Shown here in pieces: positions 18,401 to 27,118 of a DNA stretch of 64,000 bases. Below the pieces are notes generated by a model. It worked only from the letters and a program-made list of their open reading frames with translations, was not told the origin of the DNA and did no database searches. Origin of the DNA: Hyphomicrobiales bacterium (GTDB lineage Bacteria; Pseudomonadota; Alphaproteobacteria; Rhizobiales; Rhizobiaceae); contig UCJA01000008.1 in the NCBI GenBank assembly GCA_900472675.1, forward strand, positions 26,156 to 90,155, given 5' to 3'. How positions within the stretch are numbered: the stretch's first letter is position 1; each line of letters begins with the position of its first letter. The translations under genes were made by a program, and so were the position numbers.

Positions 18401-18469
18401 ATCCTCAACGGCAAGCTCAAGGGCGTTCCGGATACGCTCTGGCTCGCCTTTTCGCTGATCGAGAACTGA
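15452..18469 (+). CDS. Exported TPR-CHAT (caspase-like) protein
   Basis: The protein has 1005 residues. A signal peptide (about 1-30, ending VPAVAQ) precedes a long helical TPR region (about 35-480), a less clear middle, and a C-terminal CHAT domain (about 690-1005). The caspase-type dyad is visible: H851 in LHFATHGFY and C916 in [12 protein letters not shown], followed by [17 protein letters not shown], a typical CHAT end. I chose the TTG at 15452 because GGAGG lies eight bases upstream; the ATG at 15422, which lies in the loop of a palindrome, has no Shine-Dalgarno sequence. CHAT proteases are known effectors in bacteria, but this one is predicted to act outside the cytoplasm. No substrate gene is visible nearby. 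The tlpA gene is convergent, with 7 bases between. Confidence 0.9.
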   Translation: MSSYSLVRGAARLVAGAALIVWLAVPAVAQMTNGTSVETLARQAEGKIAEGQYGEALDLYLALLDRSTDPDTSLQFALRAAQLGNATGRSKEGYEALKPRLADVSNLDPQLADKAQEILIDAADGLKLKDETLSAARRLLSYRRTTQGASSVAAQAAQLTLSNLLEKYGVPDEGRTMRTEALDALSNGDASLYQSILNNTAIGLQNGGSLDSAAEVFARLIRSLNTGEPSVKLGITYFNAAVLDRDRRSFDSAVDYHAKAIDVLQATTGRMSAETIAAVGGLGQTYSFAGRPASALPPLRDALSRAQESLGDTDDTMIQANNLADVLRTLGQFAEAEKLDRKAFQWRRANLGDSEQSTLISQKNLALDLIGLDRATEAAKLYRDIVAILDTTLGKDHPQAVAMRQQSDMLGVLTGVKPASGTDFEKLLVGTEPTAENVRMANLLAGIAEKSGDKARDDQLTLLALKLAEGYYGRLHPMTIAMLTNVARDARFDKKPDASERYLDLEERLRLWSRREFASTSDPSVMEDVALKTRETIGDMLSYAMTVSANDPAGSRLFAKILLEWKSVGSMERDILDAASGALTGKDKELLDRVRRLQAQSLEVSGGKGTGDLDRQLAIDEAALADRISPLRQLQARWTRSYVDILASLSEDEAVIDYIIAPIRVAPDRVEDRVLAMLGKSNGNVLFYNLAPASKIKALMPEPEAVVKKKVRRDLYAALIEPIETNLKGVNRINVVPDGLLNLVPFDALVDDNGKHLLERMDIRVARNGRAIHGSMPGARDLEPGKMLLVGDVDYQGAANALPFTGAEIDAIGELAPYATMTATKLRGDKAGEKSIRDAVAGNRILHFATHGFYEPMVDAKLSPLWRSGILLSGARPPDAGQAPGTESAGDDGIAHAAEIANWNLSGVDLVVLSACDTAKGDTSYVEGLNGLPSALAIAGARRSLLARWPVPDRATAIFMANFYRELAITGSYEDAIRKTKLDILNGKLKGVPDTLWLAFSLIEN

Positions 18470-18476
18470 TCGCGCC

Positions 18477-19154
18477 TTATGTGCCGCCGCTTCCCTTGGC
18501 GGCGGTGATCAGCGCCTTGCCGTCGGCGCTGTCCCAGGCGGCCGGTCCGTTCATGGCCGAGATCAGGCAGCCCTTGCCGTCCATGATGAGCGTGACCGGC
18601 AGACCGAAGGCCAGCCCCTCTTTCTTGAGGCCGTTGAACACGCCCATCGAGCTGTCGCGGTAGTAGCCGAGCCCCTTGATCCCGTATTCCTCGAGAAACG
18701 CCTTCGGCTTCTCGTCGCTGCCCGTATCGATGTTGACCGCCACCACCTCGAACCCCGGCCCGCCCATATCCCGCTGCAGCGCAGCCAGCGCCGGCATTTC
18801 TTCACGGCACGGACCACACCAGGTGGCCCACAGATTGAGGAGAACCGTCTTGCCGGCGAAATCTGCGGTTTTCAGCTCCGTTCCGGTCGGCCCCTTGAAT
18901 GTGAGGTCAAGCGGCCGCGGCGACTGGGCCGGCACCATGGCCGCCACTTCGCCCTTCGTGAACTGCGACACGGCCTTCACCGTCTCGACGGATCCCTCGC
19001 AAGCACCGGCCGATGCCGCAAACACACCCTCCCCGCCATTGCCAGATCCCGTATTCGTCACGTATACCGCCACGGCGCCGGCAAATATTCCAGCGATCCC
19101 GGCGATCAGGATCAACCGGACGGGCGGAAGGCCAAAGGGTCTTTTGGACGTCAT
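18477..19154 (-). CDS. tlpA: Thiol:disulfide interchange protein, TlpA family
   Basis: The 225-residue protein is membrane-anchored by an N-terminal helix (about 12-32) with a periplasmic thioredoxin domain. The active site is WCGPC (C113, C116), with the cis-proline segment FGLPVTLI. TlpA reduces cytochrome oxidase assembly factors such as ScoI and the CuA site in bradyrhizobia. The additional C51 in GACEG is typical of TlpA. It is divergent from argH with 24 bases between start codons. Confidence 0.93.
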   Translation of the reverse strand: MTSKRPFGLPPVRLILIAGIAGIFAGAVAVYVTNTGSGNGGEGVFAASAGACEGSVETVKAVSQFTKGEVAAMVPAQSPRPLDLTFKGPTGTELKTADFAGKTVLLNLWATWCGPCREEMPALAALQRDMGGPGFEVVAVNIDTGSDEKPKAFLEEYGIKGLGYYRDSSMGVFNGLKKEGLAFGLPVTLIMDGKGCLISAMNGPAAWDSADGKALITAAKGSGGT

Positions 19155-19178
19155 GCATCACTCCAGGACTTGTCTCAC

Positions 19179-20582
19179 ATGGCCGACGGCATCAAGGACG
19201 CGACATCCTCCAACCAGATGTGGGGCGGCCGCTTCGCCTCCGGCCCGGACGCGATCATGGAGGAGATAAATGCCTCGATCGGTTTCGACAAGAAGCTCTA
19301 CCGCCAGGACATCCGCGGCTCGATCGCCCATGCGACCATGCTGGCCGAGAAGGGCATCATTTCCCATGAAGATAAAGACAAGATCGTCGAGGGGCTGAAC
19401 ACGATCCTGTCAGAGATCGAAACCGGCCGGTTTGAATTCTCCCGCAAGCTCGAAGACATCCACATGAACATCGAGGCGCGGCTGGCGACGCTGATCGGCC
19501 CGGCCGCCGGACGTCTGCACACAGCGCGCTCCCGCAACGACCAGGTGGCGCTCGATTTCCGCCTCTGGGTCAAGGAAGAGCTCGCCAGGACCGAAACCAT
19601 GCTGACGGCTCTGATCGCGGCCTTCCTCGATCGCGCCGAAGAACACGCCGAAAGCGTGATGCCGGGCTTCACCCACCTGCAGGCCGCCCAGCCGGTCACC
19701 TTCGGTCATCACTGCATGGCCTATGTGGAGATGTTCGGCCGTGACCGCGCCCGTGTCCGCCACGCCATCGATCACCTCGATGAAAGCCCGATCGGCGCCG
19801 CAGCGCTCGCCGGTACGCCCTACCCGATCGACCGCCACATGACCGCCAAGGCGCTCGGCTTCCGCGAGCCCACCCGCAACTCCATCGACACCGTCTCCGA
19901 CCGCGATTTCGCTCTGGAGTTCCTCTCCGTCGCCGCGATCTGCGCCATGCACCTGTCGCGTCTGGCCGAAGAGATCGTCATCTGGTCGACGCCGCAGTTC
20001 GGCTTCGTGCGCCTGTCCGATGCCTTCTCCACCGGCTCCTCGATCATGCCGCAGAAGAAGAACCCCGATGCCGCCGAACTGGTGCGCGCCAAGACCGGCC
20101 GCATCAACGGCTCGCTGGTGGCTCTGCTGACCATCATGAAGGGCCTGCCGCTCGCCTATTCCAAGGACATGCAGGAAGACAAGGAACAGGTCTTCGACGC
20201 AGCCGAAAACCTGGAGCTGGCGATTGCCGCGATGACCGGCATGATGCGCGACATGACGATCCGCACCGACCGGATGCGGGCCGCTGCCGGTGCCGGCTTC
20301 TCCACCGCGACCGATCTTGCCGACTGGCTGGTCCGCGAAGTCGGCCTTCCCTTCCGCGAGGCACACCACGTGACCGGACGCGCCGTGGCGCTTGCCGAGG
20401 CGAAAAGCTGCGGTCTGGCCGACCTGTCGCTCGCGGAGTTGCAGGAAATCAACCCTTCGATCACCGACAAGGTCTTCGACGTGCTTTCCGTGGACGCATC
20501 GGTTGCCAGCCGCCAGAGCTTCGGCGGCACCGCCCCCTCCGAAGTGAAGAAGCAGATCGCCTGGTGGCGCGAAAGGAACTAG
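19179..20582 (+). CDS. argH: Argininosuccinate lyase
   Basis: This is the last step of arginine synthesis: argininosuccinate to arginine and fumarate. It has 467 residues, the usual length. It shows MWGGRF near the N-terminus, [20 protein letters not shown], the THLQAAQP histidine motif and the superfamily signature [12 protein letters not shown]. The ATG at 19179 is preferred to the TTG at 19170; CAGGA lies ten bases upstream of the ATG. It is followed by lptM and lysA on the same strand. Confidence 0.97.
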   Translation: MADGIKDATSSNQMWGGRFASGPDAIMEEINASIGFDKKLYRQDIRGSIAHATMLAEKGIISHEDKDKIVEGLNTILSEIETGRFEFSRKLEDIHMNIEARLATLIGPAAGRLHTARSRNDQVALDFRLWVKEELARTETMLTALIAAFLDRAEEHAESVMPGFTHLQAAQPVTFGHHCMAYVEMFGRDRARVRHAIDHLDESPIGAAALAGTPYPIDRHMTAKALGFREPTRNSIDTVSDRDFALEFLSVAAICAMHLSRLAEEIVIWSTPQFGFVRLSDAFSTGSSIMPQKKNPDAAELVRAKTGRINGSLVALLTIMKGLPLAYSKDMQEDKEQVFDAAENLELAIAAMTGMMRDMTIRTDRMRAAAGAGFSTATDLADWLVREVGLPFREAHHVTGRAVALAEAKSCGLADLSLAELQEINPSITDKVFDVLSVDASVASRQSFGGTAPSEVKKQIAWWRERN

Positions 20583-20677
20583 AGTCCGTCAGGGCTTGAA
20601 CTGATCCATGGAAGGCGCCACAAGTGGGCGCAGCATCCCTCTTATCGACGTCCGCAGCCGCCGGAGACAGACACAGA

Positions 20678-20884
20678 ATGGCCAATCCTTTGGTAACGAC
20701 CGCCCGCATCGCCATCGTTTTGAGCGCGATCGGCCTTGCCGCCGCGGGCTGCGGTCGCAAGGGCGATCTCGACAAGCCGAGCACGCCGGTGGAACAGCAG
20801 AACCTTCGCAAGACCGCCACCCAGAACGAAAAACACCCGGGCCCGGCATCAAACCGGTCCTTCCTGCTTGATCCGCTGCTCTGA
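20678..20884 (+). CDS. lptM: LPS-assembly-associated small lipoprotein LptM (YifL family)
   Basis: The 68-residue lipoprotein has a signal peptide ending in the lipobox LAAAGC (C25), followed directly by GRKGDLDKP, the CGxKGxL pattern of LptM. LptM is an outer-membrane lipoprotein that helps mature the LptD-LptE translocon. The rest is short and polar. The order argH-lptM-lysA is widespread in alphaproteobacteria, and lysA starts 15 bases later. Confidence 0.88.
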   Translation: MANPLVTTARIAIVLSAIGLAAAGCGRKGDLDKPSTPVEQQNLRKTATQNEKHPGPASNRSFLLDPLL

Positions 20885-20899
20885 CGCCCGGCATCTGAC

Positions 20900-22171
20900 G
20901 TGAACCATTTCCATTACATCGACGGCGTTTTGCACGCCGAAAACGTCTCCATTCCCGAGATCGCCAAGGCCGTCGGCACGCCCTTCTACGTGTATTCGAC
21001 AGCCACGCTCGAGCGCCACTACAAGGTCTTCGCGGCAGCCTTTGCCGATGTGGACACCATGGTCTGCTATGCCATGAAGGCCAATTCCAACCAGGCCGTC
21101 CTGAAGACGCTGGGACGTCTGGGCGCCGGCGTGGACGTGGTCTCCGGGGGCGAGCTGCGCCGGGCGATGGCCGCTGGCATTCCGGCCAGCCGCATCATGT
21201 TCTCCGGCGTCGGCAAGACGGTTGCTGAAATGGATCTGGCGCTGGAAGCCGGCATCTACTGCTTCAACGTCGAATCCGAACCCGAGCTGGAAGTGCTCAA
21301 CCTGCGCGCCGTCAAGGCTGGCCGGAAGGCCTGCGTCTCCTTCCGCATCAACCCCGATGTCGACGCGGGCACTCATGCGAAGATCTCCACGGGCAAGAAG
21401 GAAAACAAGTTCGGCATCGCCTATGAGCGCGCCCGCCAGATTTATGCCCATGCCGCGACCCTGCCGGGCATCGAAGTGACCGGCATCGACATGCACATCG
21501 GCAGCCAGATCACCGAGCTGCAGCCCTTCGAGGATGCCTTCCGCCTGCTGCGCGAACTCGTGGAAACGCTGCGGACCGATGGCCACCACATCCATCACGT
21601 CGATATCGGCGGTGGCCTGGGCATTCCCTACAAGGACGACAACACCCCGCCGCCTCTGCCGGATGCCTATGCCGCGACGGTAAAGCGCCAGCTTCGATCG
21701 CTCGATTGCAAGATCATCACCGAGCCGGGCCGGCTGATCGTCGGCAATGCCGGGATCCTCGTCACCGAGGTTCTCTACGTCAAGGACGGCGGCGAGAAGG
21801 CTTTCGTCATCGTCGATGCGGCCATGAACGACCTCATCCGCCCGACCCTCTACGAGGCTTACCACTCGATCCGCCCGGTCGTGACGCCGGCGAGCAACGC
21901 CGAGAGAATCCGGGGAGACGTGGTCGGCCCTGTCTGCGAAACCGGCGACTATCTGGCGCTCGATCGCGAAATGGCCTCGCCTGAACCCGGCGACCTGCTG
22001 GCCGTCGGATCGGCTGGCGCCTACGGTGCCGTACAGGCCGGCACCTACAATTCGCGCCTCCTGATTCCGGAAGTTCTGGTCCGGGACAGCGAATTCCATG
22101 TCATCCGTCCGCGCGGCACCTATGACGAACTGATCGGTCTCGACAGACTGCCCGCATGGCTTGAGGCCTGA
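20900..22171 (+). CDS. lysA: Diaminopimelate decarboxylase
   Basis: This PLP enzyme converts meso-diaminopimelate to lysine. It has 423 residues and the start is a GTG. The PLP lysine is K60 in YAMKANSN; GSQI after MHIG, the HVDIGGGLGIPY glycine loop, TEPGRLIVGNAG and the active-site cysteine in GPVCETGDYLA are all in place. It is the third gene of the argH-lptM-lysA group. Confidence 0.97.
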   Translation: MNHFHYIDGVLHAENVSIPEIAKAVGTPFYVYSTATLERHYKVFAAAFADVDTMVCYAMKANSNQAVLKTLGRLGAGVDVVSGGELRRAMAAGIPASRIMFSGVGKTVAEMDLALEAGIYCFNVESEPELEVLNLRAVKAGRKACVSFRINPDVDAGTHAKISTGKKENKFGIAYERARQIYAHAATLPGIEVTGIDMHIGSQITELQPFEDAFRLLRELVETLRTDGHHIHHVDIGGGLGIPYKDDNTPPPLPDAYAATVKRQLRSLDCKIITEPGRLIVGNAGILVTEVLYVKDGGEKAFVIVDAAMNDLIRPTLYEAYHSIRPVVTPASNAERIRGDVVGPVCETGDYLALDREMASPEPGDLLAVGSAGAYGAVQAGTYNSRLLIPEVLVRDSEFHVIRPRGTYDELIGLDRLPAWLEA

Positions 22172-22424
22172 TTGGCAGCCTTACGCGTTCACTTTTGACG
22201 GAGTGACGGGAAAAACCGCCATCCTCCGGCGTCACGCCCTCGTCTTCGCCACAAAGCCTGTTATCTTCCAGTGAAGTCGCACATGCCTGTGCGCCGGTTC
22301 GCGCCGGCGCCTTGTGGCAGGCGACACGCGACATGACCGAAGAGCTGCAGCCTCATGCGATCTGAATGATCGCGGCCGGCCCGCAAGCTTGGACCCTGGG
22401 CCGCCACGACTGGAGACGGACCGC

Positions 22425-25109
22425 ATGAGCCTTTCCCGCAAAGGGGCTTTCGATGCTCACCCGCTGCTTGCACGCAAGGTCGCCGTCAAACGCGCCTTTG
22501 CACGAGCGGTTCTGTTTGCCGAGCGGGCACTGCCGCTCTGCGTGCTGCCGGTCGCGGTCGTGGCGCTGTTCGTGTCGACCGCCTGGTTCGGTATCTTCCG
22601 GCATGTGCCCGAGCCGCTGCGCTGGCTTCTGCTTGCCGGCTTCGCCCTGGCTTTCGTCGCCTCCCTTCTGCCTTTTGCCCGGCTGCGCTGGCCGACGCCC
22701 TCTGAGGCCGACCGGCTTCTGGAAAGCCGCAACCACCTGGAGCACCAGCCCGTCGGCGTCCAGGAAGATGCGCCGGCCTTCGAGACGCCCCTCTCTGCCG
22801 CGCTCTGGAAGGAACACCAGCTGCGCATGGCTAGGCGGATCGCCGACCTCGATGCCGGCCTTCCCCGCCCTGATATTGCGCGCCACGATCGCTTCGCACT
22901 GCGTGCCGTCCCTGCCCTGCTGTTCGCCATCGCCCTTGGCTATTCCTTCTCGAACGGCGGCGGATCGGCTGCCGATGCCTTCCGTGCCGCCCCGCCCGCA
23001 CCCCGGATCAACCCGGACCTTCGCATCGACGCCTGGCTGACACCGCCTTCCTACACCGGCAAGGCGCCGATCTTCCTGACCGGCAATCAGGCAGCTACCC
23101 AGGATACGGTCTCGGTCCCGCAGAATTCTGCCCTGGCCGTCCGCGTCACCGGCGGCGAAGGCGAGGAAGCCGTGGTCTTCAAGCCGGCAAGCGGCAACGA
23201 GCCCGTGACGCTCCGCAACGAAGAGGCGCAGAAGGCCGCAGACCCCGCAGCACCGGCCCCGCCGCAGGCCGCCCCGGTCGCCGGGCAGCAGCAGCGCACA
23301 CCGCGCAACTACGCCTTGAACGTCGCTGAAAGCGGCAGCCTGACGGCCAATGGCCAGACCTGGGCCTTCACCATCATCCCTGACCGCCCGCCGGAAATTT
23401 CCTTCGACGGTCAGCCGAAGCGCGCCGTTAACGGAGCGCTGGAAATCGCCTTCAAGGGAAAAGACGACTACGGCATCCGCGAAGCGCAGGCGCTGATCGA
23501 GCCGGTGGAACAGCCAGGCTCCGACGCAAAGCCGCTCTATCCCCTGCCGGAATATCGGCTCGACCTGCCGCGACAGAACGGCAAGGAGGCCAAGGGCCTG
23601 ACCAGCCGTAATCTCACCGAGCATCCGCTGGCAGGCAAGCGGGTGCGGGTAACGCTTGTGGCGACCGATGGCGCCGGCCAGACCGGACGCAGCCCTACCC
23701 ACGAGATGGTTCTACCTTCCCGCAACTTCGCCGAGCCGCTGGCCGCAGCCGTCGCCGAAGAGCGCCAGGTCTTCGCCCTCGATACCCGCCAGATGCCCCG
23801 TGCGATTGCGCTGAACGAAGCGCTGGCTCTGCGCCCGGACGAAACCATCCCCAATCTCAGCCACTTCCTGCTGATCCGCTCGGCGCAGGAGCGCATGAAA
23901 CTGGCCCGTAACGACGAGCAGCTGAAGGATACGGCCGCATATCTTTGGGAAATCGCACTCGGCATCGAGGACGGCGATCTGTCGCAGGCCGAAAAGCGGC
24001 TGCGCGACGCCCAGAACAATCTGTCGGAAGCGCTGAAGAACGGCGCCAACGAACAGGAGATTGCGCAGCTGATGAAGGAGCTGCGCGAGGCCATGCAGCA
24101 ATACCTGACCGAGTTGGCCCAGCGCATGCAGAATGCGCCGCAGGCGCAGAACGGCCCGCAGCCGCAGAACGTCATCCGGCAGCGCGATCTTCAAAACATG
24201 ATGGACCAGATCGAAAACCTTGCCCGCTCCGGCAACAAGGAAGCGGCCCAGCAGCTTCTGTCGCAGATGCAGCGCATGATGAACAACCTCCAGGCCGGCA
24301 AGCCGCAACGCGGCCAGCAGGGCAAGGACAACAGCCAGATGCGCCAGCAGATCGACAAGCTGGGCGAAATCATGCAGGAGCAGCAGCGCCTGATGGACGA
24401 GACCTTCAAGCTCGACCAGGCCCTGCGCGACCGCATGCAGCGCGGCGATCCGGACCAGAACACGGACGGCGAAAACGGTCAGCAGGATCCCCAGAACCAG
24501 CAGGGTCAAAACCAGCAAGGCCAGAACCAGCAAGGCCAGCAGCAGAAGCAGGCCCAGGGTGGCCAGCAGAACCCGGACCGGATGACCCAGGAGCAGCTTC
24601 GCGAGGCTCTGAAGAACCTGCGGGCCCAGCAGGAAGGCCTCGGCAAGAAGCTGGACGAGCTGCAGAAGGGCTTGAAGGGCCTCGGCATGCAGCCGGGCGA
24701 AGGGTTCGGCCAGGCACAGCGCGAAATGGGCAATGCCGGCAAAGCGCTAGGCGATGCTCAGGGCGAGCAGGCCGTCGACGGCCAGGGCAAGGCGCTCAAT
24801 GCGCTACGCCAAGGTGCCCAGAACATGATGCAGCAGATGATGCAGGCCATGCAGGGCCAGGGTCAGCCAGGTCAGGGCCAGCAGGGACAGGGTGAGAATA
24901 CCGCCCAGGGCGGGCAGAACGGGCGCGACCCGCTCGGCAGGCCGCGCTCGGACAGCGGGCCGGACTTCGGTGACCAGGTAAAGGTACCGGACGAAATCGA
25001 CGTCCAGCGGGCCCGGGAAATCCTCGATGCTATCCGCGAGAAGCTCGGCAATACGCTTTCAGGCGAATCCGAGCGGCAGTATCTGGAACGTCTTCTGGAG
25101 ATGCGTTAG
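22425..25109 (+). CDS. TIGR02302 / DUF4175 family membrane protein with glutamine-rich tail
   Basis: The 894-residue protein is typical of alphaproteobacteria. Two N-terminal helices (about 36-53 and 62-80) and a third (about 160-175) are followed by a periplasmic-type domain that includes INPDLRIDAWLTPPSYTGKAPIFL. A long helical region (about 490-690) and a low-complexity, Q/G/N-rich tail with QNQQG repeats follow. The function is unknown; its place beside lysA and a response regulator is conserved among rhizobia as far as I recall. The ATG at 22425 has GGAGACGGA upstream; the frame is open to 22314 but without coding character. Confidence 0.88.
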   Translation: MSLSRKGAFDAHPLLARKVAVKRAFARAVLFAERALPLCVLPVAVVALFVSTAWFGIFRHVPEPLRWLLLAGFALAFVASLLPFARLRWPTPSEADRLLESRNHLEHQPVGVQEDAPAFETPLSAALWKEHQLRMARRIADLDAGLPRPDIARHDRFALRAVPALLFAIALGYSFSNGGGSAADAFRAAPPAPRINPDLRIDAWLTPPSYTGKAPIFLTGNQAATQDTVSVPQNSALAVRVTGGEGEEAVVFKPASGNEPVTLRNEEAQKAADPAAPAPPQAAPVAGQQQRTPRNYALNVAESGSLTANGQTWAFTIIPDRPPEISFDGQPKRAVNGALEIAFKGKDDYGIREAQALIEPVEQPGSDAKPLYPLPEYRLDLPRQNGKEAKGLTSRNLTEHPLAGKRVRVTLVATDGAGQTGRSPTHEMVLPSRNFAEPLAAAVAEERQVFALDTRQMPRAIALNEALALRPDETIPNLSHFLLIRSAQERMKLARNDEQLKDTAAYLWEIALGIEDGDLSQAEKRLRDAQNNLSEALKNGANEQEIAQLMKELREAMQQYLTELAQRMQNAPQAQNGPQPQNVIRQRDLQNMMDQIENLARSGNKEAAQQLLSQMQRMMNNLQAGKPQRGQQGKDNSQMRQQIDKLGEIMQEQQRLMDETFKLDQALRDRMQRGDPDQNTDGENGQQDPQNQQGQNQQGQNQQGQQQKQAQGGQQNPDRMTQEQLREALKNLRAQQEGLGKKLDELQKGLKGLGMQPGEGFGQAQREMGNAGKALGDAQGEQAVDGQGKALNALRQGAQNMMQQMMQAMQGQGQPGQGQQGQGENTAQGGQNGRDPLGRPRSDSGPDFGDQVKVPDEIDVQRAREILDAIREKLGNTLSGESERQYLERLLEMR
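24492..24536 (+). repeat. Tandem 15-bp repeat inside the DUF4175 gene
   Basis: Three copies of a 15-base unit encode Gln-Asn-Gln-Gln-Gly, and a degenerate fourth follows. Copies differ only at third codon positions. Further Gln/Gly-rich stretches occur near 24850-24910. This kind of repeat can change in copy number by slippage. Confidence 0.8.
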
Positions 25110-25128
25110 GGCGCTTGAGCCCTAACGT
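25105..25128 (+). terminator. Hairpin after the DUF4175 gene
   Basis: A 9-bp stem (25105-25113 cgttagggc with 25120-25128 gccctaacg) has a 6-base loop and spans the stop codon. Only a weak T-containing tail (tctt) follows, so it may terminate transcription poorly or only stabilise the 3' end. Confidence 0.45.
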
Positions 25129-25146
25129 CTTCGCTGTGCGCCTCGC

Positions 25147-25524
25147 TCAGGCAGCCTCGGAACGTGTCCCGGCGAGCGCCATGGACACCGCCCTGCGGAT
25201 CTCCGGCAGGGCGAACGGCTTCTGCACCACGTCGATGATCTTCGTTGAAAGGTCGTCGGCACGTTCCCGCTGTTCGGCATAGCCGGTCATCAGCAGGATT
25301 TTGAGATCCGGGAATTTCGCCGAAGCTTGATGGACAAGCTCGATCCCGTCCATCACCGGCATGCGGATATCCGACAGCAGCAGATCGAATGTGCGCTCGT
25401 CCAGCTTTTCCAAGCCTTCCGCGCCATCACCGGCCTCATGCGTCTCGTGACCATCGAGACGGAGCGCCCGTGCCACGAACATCCGCAGCGTGTCCTCATC
25501 TTCGGTAATCAGGATTCTGGCCAT
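25147..25524 (-). CDS. Single-domain response regulator (receiver only)
   Basis: This 125-residue receiver domain has the phosphoacceptor D52 in LLLSDIRMP, T80 in LLMTGYAEQ and K102 in VVQKPFALPE; the acidic pair sits in ITEDED. There is no output domain, so it works as a phosphate shuttle or by protein contact. It is not the CpdR of rhizobia, whose sequence I recall as different (ILLAEDDNDMRR). The ATG at 25524 begins the conserved domain; one at 25533 and a further one upstream are in frame. There is no histidine kinase nearby. Confidence 0.9.
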   Translation of the reverse strand: MARILITEDEDTLRMFVARALRLDGHETHEAGDGAEGLEKLDERTFDLLLSDIRMPVMDGIELVHQASAKFPDLKILLMTGYAEQRERADDLSTKIIDVVQKPFALPEIRRAVSMALAGTRSEAA

Positions 25525-25655
25525 AGCGATCATCGCTCCCCGTTTGTACGTCTGGGAGCAAATCAACAGAGTTTCCTTGTCGAGGAGTAAACATCGCCTC
25601 GGCCAGAGCCGCCATGGTTAACAGCGTGATACCGGGATGAAGGCCCGGCGGGGGC

Positions 25656-26198
25656 TCAGGCGTCGCCCTTGACCACGCCGACGAAGGGCAGTTCCCGGAA
25701 CGCGTAGGCGACATCCATGCCGTATCCCACCACGAAATAGTCGGGGCATTCGAAGCCCACGTAATCCGCTTCGAGATCTTCCTTGCGCTTGACGCGCTTG
25801 TCCAGGAGGACAGCGATGGAGACGCTGCGCGCACCCCGCTCATAGAGCATTTCCTTGGCGAACCGCAGCGTCCGGCCCGATTCCAGAATGTCGTCGATCA
25901 GCAGCACGTCGCGATCCTTGACGTCGCTGTCGATGTCCTTGACCACCCGCACGCCTTGCGAAACGGTGCCGACGCCATAGCTCGACAGGGTGATGAACTC
26001 CACCTCCGGCGCGAGACCCACGTCATGCAGGGCGCGCAGCAGATCGGCCGCGAAGATGAAGGATCCCTTCAGGATCGCGATCACCAGCAGGTCATTGGCA
26101 GGCCGGGTGGCAATCTCTGCAGCGATAGCCAGATTGCGCTCTGCGATCTGTTCGGCGGTGAAAAGCGGCTCGATGACCTTGCCGCGGACGACGGGCAT
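25656..26198 (-). CDS. hpt: Hypoxanthine phosphoribosyltransferase
   Basis: This purine salvage enzyme makes IMP or GMP from hypoxanthine or guanine plus PRPP. The 180 residues carry the PRPP motif VLLIDDILESGRT, the LKGSFIFAADLLR loop and the VGYGMD(V)AYAFRELP end typical of HPRT. The ATG at 26198 has GGAAACTCCGCAT-type sequence upstream only weakly; the frame is open to 26243 without support. The gene ahead, on the same strand, ends 45 bases upstream. Confidence 0.94.
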   Translation of the reverse strand: MPVVRGKVIEPLFTAEQIAERNLAIAAEIATRPANDLLVIAILKGSFIFAADLLRALHDVGLAPEVEFITLSSYGVGTVSQGVRVVKDIDSDVKDRDVLLIDDILESGRTLRFAKEMLYERGARSVSIAVLLDKRVKRKEDLEADYVGFECPDYFVVGYGMDVAYAFRELPFVGVVKGDA

Positions 26199-26243
26199 AT
26201 GCGGAAACTCCTGATCAGAACTGAAGCCGCCGCGATAGCACAA

Positions 26244-26909
26244 TCAGGAGCCGGAGACACCCCGTTCCGCCACCGAAAGCCTCAAGTCGGGCAGTTTTCC
26301 CGCCGGATGCGGGATCCGCGCGGTAAATCCGCGGCTCTGGCGGCTTTCAAGCATCCCCTGCGGCGGGTTGATCATGGTGCTCGCCACGATCACTTCACCC
26401 GACATCAGCTCGGCCCGGATGGAGGGCATCACATGCTGTTCGCTGTCGTGGTTTTCGACGATGCCGTTGATCAGGAGCACGCGCATGCCGTTGGCGTCCT
26501 GCGGGATCATGCTGACATGGGTGATGTCCAGCGCCCTCCCGTTGTTGTCTGCAGCCGCATTCTGGAACAGGAAGGAAAATCCGCCCGAAAGGGCAAACAC
26601 CGCAACAAAGGCAGCCGCAACCAGCGCCGAGAACAGATCGGCCGGGATCTTCGCGAGGCCGGCTTCAAGGCGTCCTGCCACCCGGGCCGCAAGCCCTACG
26701 CTCTCCTCGACAGGCACTCTGGTGACATTGTCGTTGTGGCTGCGCGGCGACCTTGGCTGCCGGCGACGTGGCTGGACCGCGACGAACTGCGCATCGACCA
26801 CCTCGCCGCTTTGTGGAAGCGGCCGGAAGGCGCGCTTTGGCCTGGTGTCAGGCGGCAGAATATCCATGCGGACGATGGTTTTGCCGTGCGGGCCGCGGAA
26901 GGTGTTCAT
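26244..26909 (-). CDS. One-TM protein with C-terminal DUF3426-like domain
   Basis: The 221-residue protein has a polar, arginine-rich N-terminus, one helix at about 90-114 (FSALVAAAFVAVFALSGGFS), and a C-terminal domain (GRALDITHVSMIPQDANG, then LLINGIVENHDSEQHVMP) like the beta-sandwich seen after MJ0042-type zinc ribbons. No zinc ribbon is visible at its N-terminus. The ATG at 26909 follows GGAG with six bases between. It is divergent from ftsE. Function unknown. Confidence 0.82.
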   Translation of the reverse strand: MNTFRGPHGKTIVRMDILPPDTRPKRAFRPLPQSGEVVDAQFVAVQPRRRQPRSPRSHNDNVTRVPVEESVGLAARVAGRLEAGLAKIPADLFSALVAAAFVAVFALSGGFSFLFQNAAADNNGRALDITHVSMIPQDANGMRVLLINGIVENHDSEQHVMPSIRAELMSGEVIVASTMINPPQGMLESRQSRGFTARIPHPAGKLPDLRLSVAERGVSGS

Positions 26910-27118
26910 GGGGCTCCTGCGCCCATATCCCCTTGCGGAGCATCCGGGCATTGAAACGAATCCCGCTCAGTCGTAAAGGAAGCTGGTTAATGCTTCGCAA
27001 ACCCCGCCCGAAAATGGCCCACTTCTGCAGGCGATTTACCTTTTGTTTACGCTTGTGGTTAAGTGATAGTAGGCACCTGAGAGCGTGATGCTCTGTGCCC
27101 CAGGAACTGGATCCTCCG

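Noticed and set aside
22353..23702. 449-residue minus-strand frame opposite the DUF4175 gene
   Set aside because: Complement of a confident gene; no domain or ribosome site.
24492..24910. Repeat array resembling CRISPR
   Set aside because: The repeats are adjacent 15-base codon repeats within one open frame, without spacers or cas genes.
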